64,000 nucleotides of DNA from Trigonopsis variabilis. Taxonomy: Eukaryota > Ascomycota > Trigonopsidomycetes > Trigonopsidales > Trigonopsidaceae. Below are positions 50,922-60,989 of this stretch, piece by piece (position 1 is the stretch's first letter; each line of letters starts with the position of its first letter). The stretch spans positions 930,001-994,000 of the forward strand of contig PPXM03000004.1 in NCBI GenBank assembly GCA_003707065.3, given 5' to 3'. A program made the position numbers and the translations under genes. Under the pieces are notes generated by a model, which made no database searches, had not been told where the DNA came from, and was given only the letters and a program-made list of their open reading frames with translations.

Positions 50922-53900
50922 TTATGATAAATCAAATCCAGCTTCTGCATTGATTGCATACTCCAATTTCTCCTTCAGTAATTGTTTATTTCGGTAATCC
51001 GGTAACTTCAGAAGATTCACACACGTGGATGTCGTCGGCAGACGAGATAAATCCCTGCCGGCGTTGCGAATACTAAATAAGGGCTGCAGGACTCCGAACC
51101 CCAACAGGGGAGCCCGAGCCACTGAAGTGGCAAATTTGAGGACTTTGCGTCTCTCTGAATCGGAAAAATCCTCCATTACTTGCCAGAACTCCTCTATCGT
51201 CTCATCATTATCCTCGTAGCCTCCATACACTGTATGTCGCCGCCACTCTCGTAAGTCTATCGCACTTGATCCGCCTCCAATTAGCATCTCTAATTCAGAG
51301 GGATTAAACATCGATAACCAAGCGGGAGAAACCATGTCTGATAACCCGCGAACAATCATGTCAGTCTGTGTCTCGATCTGGATATTCAGTAAATAATTCG
51401 ACAGTGCATATATATATTCTAGTCGGTTGGCCTTTGTCACAGCAGTATTCTCCCCTCCAGGAATCAGTTCGACTACTTTTCCGCTTGGTGTTGCCGTCGT
51501 GAAGTTAAGAGCAAAGTCATGCTCCACGTCTCCCTCATATGACTTGAGCTTGATCAGTCCATTAAAAAGATTCTTATCATAAGAATACAGATCATTAATC
51601 CCAGATTTCACACCGGTCGCCATTAGTTTTGTTAACACAAACGGTGCCAGCGAAACGTCAACCAGAATACCTTGATAGAGACACTTTCCTATCACCAAAC
51701 CTAAGAACCGATATTTACTCAATGAATCTGCATCTGTCTTCTCTGGGTTGGGATACAACAAATTCTCACTTGTGCTTTCAAATAGACCACTCTCTCCCAC
51801 CAGAGCCTCGCAAACACTCGTCAAAAACTCCTTAGTTAGCCCTCCACCATCAATACCAGCCTCAGGTCCATATTTATTAGTAAATTGGACATGAATAGGT
51901 AGCTTAAACGCAGGTCCTATATTGAACCACCTCATTGCATCTTCGACTAAATGTTCCCGGCGGATTTCTTTATTATCAACTGGAGTGAACGCAAAAAAAT
52001 CATCGTACACGTTTGACCGTTTCTTGTCAAGATTGATAAACTCTTGAAAAATACTCACTCGCACATCAAATGGAATGAAGAAGGGCAGACTATCAAGAAT
52101 TCGTAGGCGAGGAGTAACATTCGCAATTTTGAACCTTAGTTTCGAAAGCTGGTCATGCTGAGTCTGCATTCGACTGAAGAGCCTAGATCTTGCAGTTGAT
52201 GGAGGGGTCGCTGTCGAGATCGCTAAATCGTGTTCATTATCACCCTCATCTGCAGTCTGCCGAATTCGTTCTTCTTCCTCAACAACGTTTGATATAAACC
52301 CTTTCATGTCGAATCGTTTAGTCATCAACCAGAACCCGCTTGATAAAAACTTCCTTCGCGAATCTCGCAAGTACAACTGAGTCAACACGCGGACCGCAAG
52401 AATATTTAGGGATCCATAAAGGATTCCTGATTCGTTGATTGGATCCTTGGCATGGACAAAAGCTTCATTCCATACCAACATGAAGGCTAAGTTTTTCAAG
52501 AAGATAATAAGCTCCTTGACTTGATCCAAACTAAGATCTCCGTTGGTTTGGTTGAGAAACTCTTCATCGTCAGTAACGACGGATAGATATGAATAAATAT
52601 GCAAAAACATAACCAACATTGGCCAAACTCCGACTGGAAATCTCTTCAAATCCTGCAAAACCAGGTCATTCTGAGAGGCATACTGAAATACCTCTGAACT
52701 CGATAGGGCGGTATAGAAGAGACCAAGCACGGAATTCGCCCGAATAGAGAGATAAAGTAGCAAATCAGATCGATGTTTAGGCCAACAACCAAAAATGGCC
52801 ACTAAATATTCAGCCAATGACTGGGCGCTGAAGTTGATCTGATGGCTCTCCACGGTATCAAGGATCGATTCAAGGGCTTGTCGCGATACTAGGTCGTCTA
52901 TCATCGAGGCTATAAATGGGCTTTGATAGACCGGAGACGCCGAGAAGATACAGTCGTCTTGTTTTCCGTAGACGTCGTCGTCTATCGAGCCTGAATCGAA
53001 AGCCTCGTTAACTGATTGGTTTGAATATAAAACATAGACAATCTTGAGAGATTTACCCATGAAGTCAAAAAAGAGAGGCCTCAGATCTTGGTCTCGCGTC
53101 GAGTTAAAGTGATACTTGTACCAGGCAATTGTATTTGCGATTACACCTAATAAGACATCGGGGTCATCATAGTCATGATAAGCAAATTTGAGAAAATTTT
53201 CGACAGATAATTCATTATCTAAAGACCTAAGCAGAATGGAACCCATATTTGATTCAAAAAGGTGCGGGTTTGATAGAATGAATGAGGCGAAATGTTGCCA
53301 GATGTCAGTCGAAGCCGTGGCAGTCATATAAGATTTGATGATATGAAGTACTTGATTGAAAAATGGCAGCGGATTTCTTTCAAGGCAGCTTCCTAGACCC
53401 ATGGAAAGGGTCTTGGGGTCCAACACTTCACAGTAAGTTGAGCACACTCTAAGAAGAAGTTCAACAAGAACTGGCGATCTCGGCTTCAATTTCATTGTCT
53501 CCAAAACCTTCACCAAGGACTCATTTATTAACGGGGAACGATATGTGGTCTTCTGATTAAGAAGTACCAAACACCATAACCCAGCTGCTGTGAAATCGTC
53601 CGGGCGTTCAAAGAAATTGAACTCCAATGTCAACCGCTCGAGGTCGGAGGTACAAAAATGAGACTTGAATGATAAAGAAGAAGGGATATTGATATTTTCA
53701 GGAGCAGAGGGGACCGAGATCCATTCGTTAAACTTGGTGAGGTCAATGTTGATCCCATCTAAGACCGTTCTGAGCCAGATATTCCTGATTTCCTCCTTGG
53801 CTTTCTTTATATCTCGATAAGATCGATATACGGCTTGAATTAACCTCGCAGCTTTGTCCTGTCGACGTTGTTCACCTCGTTTCAGTCGTTCCTTTGCCGC

Positions 53901-54002
53901 TTCTTGTAGCAATGACGCCTTGTCCGAGCTTGTCCGACCTCGACCACTTAAATTGATGGTCCTTTGACGCCGGTGTTGCCCAGTGAAATTGCTGGTATAC
54001 AT
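50922..54002 (-). CDS. HUL5: HECT-type E3 ubiquitin ligase, UBE3C/Hul5 family
   Basis: A 1,026-residue proteasome-associated ligase (in yeast an E4-like ubiquitin chain elongator). The N-terminus is family-specific: TINLSGRGRTSSDKASLLQE, followed by an IQ-like helix AARLIQAVYRSYRD (about residues 52-65). A long helical region follows. The HECT domain covers about the last 370 residues: VQFTNKYGPEAGIDGGGLTK, YRFLGLVIGKCLYQGILVDV, LIGGGSSAIDLREW, and the catalytic Cys in LPTTSTCVNLLKLPDY (about residue 994). The start is the ATG at 54002. Single exon. The usual C-terminal aromatic (-4 Phe) position is near FDLS. Confidence 0.94.
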   Translation of the reverse strand: MYTSNFTGQHRRQRTINLSGRGRTSSDKASLLQEAAKERLKRGEQRRQDKAARLIQAVYRSYRDIKKAKEEIRNIWLRTVLDGINIDLTKFNEWISVPSAPENINIPSSLSFKSHFCTSDLERLTLEFNFFERPDDFTAAGLWCLVLLNQKTTYRSPLINESLVKVLETMKLKPRSPVLVELLLRVCSTYCEVLDPKTLSMGLGSCLERNPLPFFNQVLHIIKSYMTATASTDIWQHFASFILSNPHLFESNMGSILLRSLDNELSVENFLKFAYHDYDDPDVLLGVIANTIAWYKYHFNSTRDQDLRPLFFDFMGKSLKIVYVLYSNQSVNEAFDSGSIDDDVYGKQDDCIFSASPVYQSPFIASMIDDLVSRQALESILDTVESHQINFSAQSLAEYLVAIFGCWPKHRSDLLLYLSIRANSVLGLFYTALSSSEVFQYASQNDLVLQDLKRFPVGVWPMLVMFLHIYSYLSVVTDDEEFLNQTNGDLSLDQVKELIIFLKNLAFMLVWNEAFVHAKDPINESGILYGSLNILAVRVLTQLYLRDSRRKFLSSGFWLMTKRFDMKGFISNVVEEEERIRQTADEGDNEHDLAISTATPPSTARSRLFSRMQTQHDQLSKLRFKIANVTPRLRILDSLPFFIPFDVRVSIFQEFINLDKKRSNVYDDFFAFTPVDNKEIRREHLVEDAMRWFNIGPAFKLPIHVQFTNKYGPEAGIDGGGLTKEFLTSVCEALVGESGLFESTSENLLYPNPEKTDADSLSKYRFLGLVIGKCLYQGILVDVSLAPFVLTKLMATGVKSGINDLYSYDKNLFNGLIKLKSYEGDVEHDFALNFTTATPSGKVVELIPGGENTAVTKANRLEYIYALSNYLLNIQIETQTDMIVRGLSDMVSPAWLSMFNPSELEMLIGGGSSAIDLREWRRHTVYGGYEDNDETIEEFWQVMEDFSDSERRKVLKFATSVARAPLLGFGVLQPLFSIRNAGRDLSRLPTTSTCVNLLKLPDYRNKQLLKEKLEYAINAEAGFDLS

Positions 54003-54598
54003 TGAGACAAGTCTCTTCTGTTATTCGATTTTCCCGCCTAGCTATTCCGATGCTCTTTCTGAATCGTCCTCGGTTCCAGAACCGTTGGGAGTGGCAACGG
54101 TAACGGAGTCACCCACTCTGTCTACTGCCATCTTGCTGTCGCCGACTTACCAGCACCGTCCTACTCGATTTATGCTGATTATTTAAGCTTGTTAGCAGTG
54201 AATATGTTTTCTCTGGTACCATGTTATTATTACATTCCTAGCTTATAGATTGTCTTTCTTGCTTCACGCTCTAAATCCCAGATTAGGTACTGGACTAGCC
54301 TGTTCGCTCGACCCTCGCGGATAATTATATCCTTCGTAGCCTCCGATGGTAATAGACGTTATCAGAAAAGATGTACTTTTTGTCACAAAGATGTAGATCA
54401 GTATTGAAAGAGGGCAAAAAAGCTGTTATATCTGTATCTTTATATTGGGACATTTTTCGTTCTCCCCCTACCAAAAAGTTACTTAGCTTCCTACCTATCT
54501 TGGTATCGTTCGTTGCTACAGAGGGTTAGGGGCTTAAGGACCTTGTCTGTGTCAGTCGACTTGGGTGCTACTTGGTAGCGAAAATTTCTACGACCATC
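54003..54598. other. Divergent intergenic region, 596 bp (HUL5 / RSM7)
   Basis: Shared upstream region of two divergent genes. A plus-strand frame at its left end overlaps the HUL5 start and looks incidental. Confidence 0.45.
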
Positions 54599-55534
54599 AT
54601 GATCCGGTCTATCGCGGCATCGGCTATGTTACCATTCAAACGGCCGGTAAGATCGTGGAATGGTCCATTAAAAATGATTCAATACAGTATTCGCCAGTAT
54701 TCAAATGGCTCAAATGAATCAGCGAGCTCATCACGAACGACAGCAGCAGATATTGAAAAGCTGCAAAAAATACTCCCCTCATCATTAAACAAACAATCAA
54801 TTCCTAATTTAGTGGAGAAACTAAAAAGTATTCGTGAAGCAGGCGGCATGAAGGACTATTTGGAAGCTGAAAAGTCTCGACTAGAGGCCGCGATGGATCT
54901 GGAGAATCCAGATCCACAACTGAAGGTTCAGTTGGACCACGTTTCAGAGCTTCAGGAATCATGGTCCATATCATCGATTCTTCGGAATATGGAACGCCTC
55001 GATGTCCGGCGAGTACCAGAGCCTGAACTAACCGAGGCGCAGAAGCAGGAATACGAAAGTATCAAAGATTTGGAACTTCCAGTTCGTCAAGACCCTATTC
55101 TCCAACATGTTACTAATCTCATTATGAGAGACGGGCGAAAAGCCTTAGCTAGAAAGATCCTCGCCCGGATTTTATATCTTTTATATCTCCAAACTCAGCA
55201 GGACCCTGTCATGGTTCTCAAAACAATTCTTGAAAAAGTTTCTCCTGTTTGCAAAATTGTCAATATTTCCGATGGCGGTGCCCGGGTTACGCCAGTTCCT
55301 TTTCCATTAAACCAACGCAAGCGAACGCGACGAGGCTGGAATATCGTTTTGGGTGAAAGCTTTAAACAGCGTTCTAACGACCCTGCTGTTCGCATAGCCC
55401 AAGTAATGACCTATACTTGGCGAAATATCAACTCTCAAAAAGCCGATATTTTTAAGGAGCGAAGGGCTGTCCATAAAGCTGCTGTGGCCGCAAGAGCCAA
55501 TATACGGATGTATCAGAAACCGAAAAAGGCCTAG
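54599..55534 (+). CDS. RSM7: Mitochondrial small ribosomal subunit protein uS7m
   Basis: A 311-residue protein starting at the ATG at 54599. The first ~35 residues are basic, hydroxylated and free of acids (MIRSIAASAMLPFKRPVRSW), as in a mitochondrial targeting sequence. The uS7 domain fills the C-terminal ~160 residues: QHVTNLIMRDGRKALARKIL, LKTILEKVSPVCKI, VPFPLNQRKRTRRGWNIVLG and the terminal helix with KERRAVHKAAVAARANIR. The middle ~110 residues (IPNLVEKLKSIREAGGMKDY) are a mitochondrial-specific extension. uS7 organises the 3' major domain of the small-subunit rRNA head. Confidence 0.93.
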   Translation: MIRSIAASAMLPFKRPVRSWNGPLKMIQYSIRQYSNGSNESASSSRTTAADIEKLQKILPSSLNKQSIPNLVEKLKSIREAGGMKDYLEAEKSRLEAAMDLENPDPQLKVQLDHVSELQESWSISSILRNMERLDVRRVPEPELTEAQKQEYESIKDLELPVRQDPILQHVTNLIMRDGRKALARKILARILYLLYLQTQQDPVMVLKTILEKVSPVCKIVNISDGGARVTPVPFPLNQRKRTRRGWNIVLGESFKQRSNDPAVRIAQVMTYTWRNINSQKADIFKERRAVHKAAVAARANIRMYQKPKKA

Positions 55535-56476
55535 ATTGTTGTATATAAACCGGTGTCTAATCTAAAGGTGAGAATTGTGCTGATAGTCGCATCTGTAAGA
55601 CTGTGATATCCCTTACTTTTCACATCGTTAATTGGTCTATAACTACATATGGATTCCAAGAGTGATTAGTTTCATATGCCTAACCAGATTTGTTTATTTC
55701 ACTCTATACTGTATGTCCTGTAGTGCTTTTCACAAAAGGAGAGTGCTATTTGTCCTGGGATTCACTTGGAATTCAGTTGGGGCATACTCTCAATCTCTGA
55801 TGATTGCTAAAGAACATCTGTAAAAAGATTATTAGAAATGACTTGTATAATACGTGTTACGGTATAATGTGTGAAATACCTCTAGTTCTTAGTTCTTGGT
55901 ATTTTTAATTACCTAAGCTTGATTACTCCCGTCCTGGATCGCCTGCGCTAATATGGTAGTGAGGGGAACATTGTTCTTCACCATGGAGTCCTTTTTCATT
56001 TGATTCTAACGCTGAATACCATAGACTAAAGACTTTTCCATCATTTCTTCGAAATCGAGAGCATTTAGTCATTGAAAAAAACTCCTCCACCTCTTCGCAT
56101 TACATTGAACTCTCATCTCGTAGCTTAATGCAATCCCCTCCTCGCGAAAATCGTGGGGTTTGGTTGTCGCTAAGCCGCTCGACTTGCCCAGCAATCAATG
56201 GCATCGGGCTCGGATTTCGTTTTTTGTCATAGCTAAGATGTGTGGCCCTGGTAAACGCCGAGCGAAATCCTTAGAGGAGCTTTATGCTTATTGTTTGGTG
56301 CTTGAAGTGACCGATAACGACATATTATAGGTAGATTCCTACTAGTTATAAACCTCGAAACGTGATCCTACTCGTTTTTCTGGACTTACGCGGAACTCTA
56401 TAGTATACAAAACATGCATTTTTCATTAGCTTATCCACATTTGCTTAAAATAACAAGTCATTAATCGTAGCTCCCT
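55535..56476. other. Intergenic, 942 bp
   Basis: Convergent 3' flanks of RSM7 and the JEN1-type gene. No supported ORF, tRNA or repeat on either strand. Confidence 0.45.
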
Positions 56477-58006
56477 CTATTCCTCCAAAGTCTTTTCAGG
56501 GACATTGGGGCTGATTTCCTGGTGAGAAGCCTCAGCCTTTTCAATCAAATCATCTTGATGAAGAATTTCTTCAACCTCCTCAACTTGCAGGGACCGGTTC
56601 CGACGTTCAGGACCAATGAAAGTAACTAAGAGCACGAAACCAAAGACACAACCCATAAAGATAGCCATGACCTTACCATAATTGTACACTCCCGTCGTTT
56701 TACCTGGTAAGGGGAAACGGGCACCAATGGTGGCCTCGATTGTAGAAGAAGCTGAAGATGCCAAGTTACCGAGTTGATAGACAGTTCCAGTAACAAAAGA
56801 AATGAAGGCGGGTGGAGATAATTCAGCCAGGTGAATGGGAATAACACCCCACGCACCTTGGACAAAGAACTGAAGAAAGAATGCCGCAGCGTTAATAGCG
56901 GTACTGTGAACGAAGGCCCAGGGATAGATAAGGGCACCGCCACCGACACAGCAAATCATGATGGTGAGACGACGACCAATGATAGACGAGAGATGACCCA
57001 TTATCATACCACCAGCAATGGCTCCAAAGTTGCTAACGCACATTGTAACTGTTTTCGCATCATTGCTGAAACCAAGCTGATTCGCCAAGAAGGTGGGATA
57101 AAGATCTTGAGACCCATGAGACATGAAGTTAAAACCAGCCATCAAAATAACAAGATAAATGAGCATGAGCCAATAATCCTTGATGGCCCGCTTCGATTGT
57201 TCTAAAAACACGTTATAGACAGCAACTTCCTGCACCTGCTTATTTGCAATATATTTATCAGTCTCAGGCATGGTAAGACGCCAAAGAATTAGAATAACAG
57301 GGAAACCAGAACCAAACCAAAACAGCGCGCGCCACGTATGAGGTGTAGAGTCAAATGCTCTAGCAAAGCAGACGACTAGAAGATAACCAAAAGCATAACC
57401 TTCTTGCAAAAACCCGGAAATAAACCCTCTCGCCCTTGGTGGACAATCTTCAAGAGCGGTGGCAGCGACATTACCATATAGACCACCCATTGCAATTCCA
57501 AAGATTGCTCGGACGCCCAAGAATTGTTGGTAAGTCTGGACAAAGCCTGTTCCGAGTTCAAAAGCAATAAATAAAAGACAATTGACAATAAAGGGCCACT
57601 TTCTTCCCCATTTATCGGCCGCGATACCAAAAGTAATAGCCCCGACAGACCGCAACATCAAGACTAAAGTGATACCCCAAGTGATATCAGTAATGGGCCG
57701 ATCCAACGTCTTTGCAATTTCTGTTGCAGTAATACTAACACTGAAGAAATCAAACGCATCCCAGGTCCAAGCCCAGAAAGCAAGGGCGAAGAAGTTCCAG
57801 TTTTTACGTGTCATTGACTTGCAGGCAGCAAAAACATTTAATTCAGCCCAATCAACAGGCCCTGTTGGCCATAATGAGGACACACGCGTAGCGCAATAAT
57901 GCCGAATACCTGGCCAGGATAAGTCTATCGCTTCGTCAGAAGGAATGACGGGAATCTCATGTTGCTTTTCAACATGGCTGATATCTAAAGACTCGTGTGT
58001 CGACAT
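56477..58006 (-). CDS. JEN1: Lactate/pyruvate:proton symporter, JEN1-type MFS permease
   Basis: A 509-residue plasma-membrane transporter with 12 predicted helices. The start is the ATG at 58006 (MSTHESLDISHVEKQHEIPV). Cytosolic N-terminus, then FWAWTWDAFDFFSVSITATEI (helix 1) and the MFS signature AADKWGRKWPF. The Jen family motif NXX[S/T]HX[S/T]QDXXXT is present as NFMSHGSQDLYPT in helix 7. Known members import monocarboxylates, and some take dicarboxylates, when glucose is absent. The C-terminal tail carries Lys and acidic residues suited to ubiquitin-driven endocytosis. Two GTGGGG boxes lie about 105-115 bp upstream. Confidence 0.93.
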   Translation of the reverse strand: MSTHESLDISHVEKQHEIPVIPSDEAIDLSWPGIRHYCATRVSSLWPTGPVDWAELNVFAACKSMTRKNWNFFALAFWAWTWDAFDFFSVSITATEIAKTLDRPITDITWGITLVLMLRSVGAITFGIAADKWGRKWPFIVNCLLFIAFELGTGFVQTYQQFLGVRAIFGIAMGGLYGNVAATALEDCPPRARGFISGFLQEGYAFGYLLVVCFARAFDSTPHTWRALFWFGSGFPVILILWRLTMPETDKYIANKQVQEVAVYNVFLEQSKRAIKDYWLMLIYLVILMAGFNFMSHGSQDLYPTFLANQLGFSNDAKTVTMCVSNFGAIAGGMIMGHLSSIIGRRLTIMICCVGGGALIYPWAFVHSTAINAAAFFLQFFVQGAWGVIPIHLAELSPPAFISFVTGTVYQLGNLASSASSTIEATIGARFPLPGKTTGVYNYGKVMAIFMGCVFGFVLLVTFIGPERRNRSLQVEEVEEILHQDDLIEKAEASHQEISPNVPEKTLEE

Positions 58007-59344
58007 GACGATCAAGATAGAGAAGAATGAGCAGCTTTTCCGAGGGTGCGCCTGCCTTCATTTATACTTTCTCAAAACTCGTGGTGGTCGGAATTCTCAC
58101 CTGGCTGCCCCACCTTTCCCCACAGCAAATCTTTTCCTGCTTTCCTCTTTGGGTCATCGAGCATAGTTGGGGTCGTAAACGTTCGTCAAATTAACCCTAA
58201 TCGTTCGACTTGAAACTCTTGCAGTCACATTTTCTGGTAATTTTAGTGTCTGCCTACAAGCACTTTTTTGTCATTAGCAAAACTGTCTGCGTAAAAACAT
58301 TTAGTTTTGTCAATACACTCCCTGGTTCCTTGCTATGGGGCTTGACTGGAGCTTAACTGAGCTTGGCCAGGTGTAACAGGAAAAAAGTATAACTCCAGTT
58401 GATGGTAATATTTCACTATACGTAAGTTCGTACACATAAGCGAATGATTATCTCTCTCTTCTGGTCCCGATGAAGAGCAAGGAGGTGTGATTCATCATCA
58501 TGACCCCACCACCCTATCTCCTGTTTGAGCGAGAGAAAGTAGGACCATCCATTACTTACGGCCCACTTGCTCTTCTTAGTTAGCACGGCTTAAATCCGCT
58601 CATTGCTATCTTTTCCCTTTTCTCTTTCGTCCTTTGTCTACCAATCATTTTCTGCCATTTGGCCTTTGCATTTGTAATTGATCAACCGATCGGTTGACCC
58701 CAGACCTATTATTCTACAAGTAGTGGTGCCGTCTGATCCGGAACGCTTACCATTTAGATCAGTGATTTGTTCCCTCTAAGCCACCTGCCAGAACTTTCTA
58801 TGTTGCTGCAGCCACTAAAGTTTCCACACTCCTTTGGAAATTGTCAAGACTCCCCCTGTCACGATATAAGATCTTGACATTAACACACCACCTGCATCGG
58901 CAAAGAGAAAGAGTCTCCAATATCTTCATATCCGGCCGCCATGTCCTGCATATCAAGCCATGTAGCCGCGCAAGCCGTACAAGGCCTTATGAAACTGTAG
59001 GTCGCCGCTAGATACTTACTAGTTTTTGTTGAGATGTAACCCATTGTTTGGACAAAAAAGCTGAGCACTCTACCCCACCAATACGGTTTTGGCACTTCTT
59101 TACCGGCTGTTCTGAACAATGGGACAACCACTTAGGCACTTGCAATAAGTGGCCCTGCAATGGTACTAGCATGGATAGAGGATTGCCAGAAATGACTCTA
59201 CTTGACACGACGGTTAGTGTAAGGTCTACCTTACGTTGATTATATCCGCTTGAAGTGCTTAGATGTCCTTATGTAGTAATATAAATCAAAAGATAATTCC
59301 GTCACCCAACTCCGCTCCAAAAAAAGGAGAAAACAACTTATGAG
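58007..59344. other. Intergenic, about 1.34 kb
   Basis: This contains the JEN1 promoter with the boxes listed separately, and the 3' flank of the RING-CH gene. An 83-codon minus-strand frame (59131-58880) lacks an ATG and gives no match. No RNA gene or element recognised. Confidence 0.4.
58108..58123 (-). promoter_or_regulatory. Tandem Mig1/CreA-type boxes (GTGGGG twice) upstream of JEN1
   Basis: On the coding strand GTGGGG occurs twice with a 10-bp period (minus-strand reading of 58123-58118 and 58113-58108), about 105-115 bp before the ATG. Both match SYGGGG, bound by Mig1/CreA repressors. Yeast JEN1 is glucose-repressed through Mig1. Function here is inferred. Confidence 0.4.
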
Positions 59345-60489
59345 CTAAAAAGGACGCCGCCTTCTCAGGAGTCTCTGAAAAAAGGATTGATGGACAGGAG
59401 GAACAGCAGTCGGGCTCTCAGTCTGTCCGGCTTGAGGAGTTTTATTTGACAGATCCTCCGGAACATCTTCCATTATTGAAACAGCCAACAGTGACAACAC
59501 CTTCGAGCTCCAATTGCCGGCCAGTTTCCAGACCCACCTTGAAACATTGACCACTCCGATTAAAACCATCAACCAAAGAAGCTTATGGCCGCGATCTCCC
59601 GGAGTAAGCCCTGCTCGACCAGCCATGTACCTAACGGGACGCAGCCAGAATTGAGCAGCTCCGATCAGTCCGAGAGTGGCTGTCCCTAAACCCATATGCT
59701 GCAAAAACCTCATCAGTGGGCTTGCACCAGCACCAATGTTGGGTCTGGGGATATTCGGTGTAGACAAGAATTCAGGTTCAGGCACTCGCTGCCCGAAGGA
59801 AATTGTCACTCCCGACAATACGGATGGTCCTGGAAAGACCAAGTTCAGGATATCAAGAGGAACGCCAAAAATTGAAACAAACGGGAAGTTCACGCGTTCC
59901 ATTCCAAAATACGATCCTTTAAAACCCTGCCTAGGTGACTGATTCGATACCACGTTGTAAATGTAATCGATATCTTCATCTTCAACGTAGAAACACATCA
60001 AAGGGTATGCTAAGTACCCCAGAATGTATATGGTCACGAAGATCATCATAATTGTGACTATCGTCTGAGTCCCTGAGATGTAAGCATGTGCAAAGGTTTT
60101 CTCACGAACCTTTCGAAATCAATCTCTGAGCAAACTTAGTCCGTTTTAGGGAATATCTATACCCACATAATTCGCACTGAAAGTATCTGAAGGTCAGCAA
60201 GTATGATCAATAATTCGATCTCGAAGCATTTTGGAGGACTTGCTAAGCTCCTACGCCGACATAATTCTTCTTGATCATAGAAGGGTGCTTTGCCAGGAGA
60301 AAAAAGCCCCTTTTCCACTCACCCTTTATTGTCTCGATTACGGATCCGCCATTGCTGCAGGCATCCAACATGAACGTATTTAGTGGTTCCATTGCATTGA
60401 CAAGGCGATATCAACGGTCCCGCGTTAGTTCCACTCCCCTGAACCTTGACGTCTTCACCTTCGAGACATATTCGACATGTTTTGGACAT
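59345..60489 (-). CDS. RING-CH (MARCH-type) membrane E3 ubiquitin ligase
   Basis: A 323-residue protein from exons 60489-60323, 60186-60110 and 60072-59345, with introns of 136 and 37 nt. The start is the ATG at 60489 (MSKTCRICLEGEDVKVQGSG). The RING-CH is split by intron 1: CRICLE, ISPCQCNGTTKYVHVGCLQQW, then YFQCELCGYRYSLKRTKFA, giving the C4HC3 order. After it, a first membrane helix crosses junction 2 (TIVTIMMIFVTIYILGYLAY). Further hydrophobic segments follow (LMRFLQHMGLGTATLGLIG; KLLWLMVLIGVVNVSRWVW). Fungal relatives work in ER, Golgi or mitochondrial membrane quality control. Which membrane cannot be told. The basic C-terminus (QRLLRRRRPF) is notable. Confidence 0.9.
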
Positions 60490-60989
60490 CGTACACGCCG
60501 CTGATACACTAGAGCTATGGAATAGCGGAAGGGTATGGTGCGCGGTTTCTTGTCCCTCCACCTCCGCTACGATGTGCCACTACGGGAACACTCGTCACTA
60601 TCTTTAGCGTTACCCGGATCTGTCTTTTAAGTTCTCGACTTGATTGTTCTTGATGGGAATAGACTCTTAGACGAGGCAGATGATAATATTTGGGCAGATT
60701 CTTTGAATATTCTAAGCTAGTTGGACAGCATGATCACAGAGGGAATCTTCTAGAAGGTGCATTTTTTTAATATTTTAATGGTGTCAGACTCAAAACAGTC
60801 TTGCTGCAACATGCATCTAAGATTTACTCCCCAAAAGAAACAGCTGTTACTAATCAGTAACAAGATGTTGAACTGAGTTGAAATGTCACAAGCGAAATGT
60901 ATTCTTGCGATAAAGCACCACTATTCCAATTCATTATTTTACAAACAGCCAGAGCACCCATATAGTACAGCGATGTTCCATACACCCAT
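60490..60989. other. Intergenic, 500 bp
   Basis: Promoter of the RING-CH gene and 3' flank of the Zn2Cys6 gene. No supported ORF or repeat. Confidence 0.45.

Noticed and set aside
58880-59131. 83-codon minus-strand frame with aromatic and Cys residues
   Set aside because: No ATG, and the only intron-like interval in it would be 25 nt, too short even for this genome.
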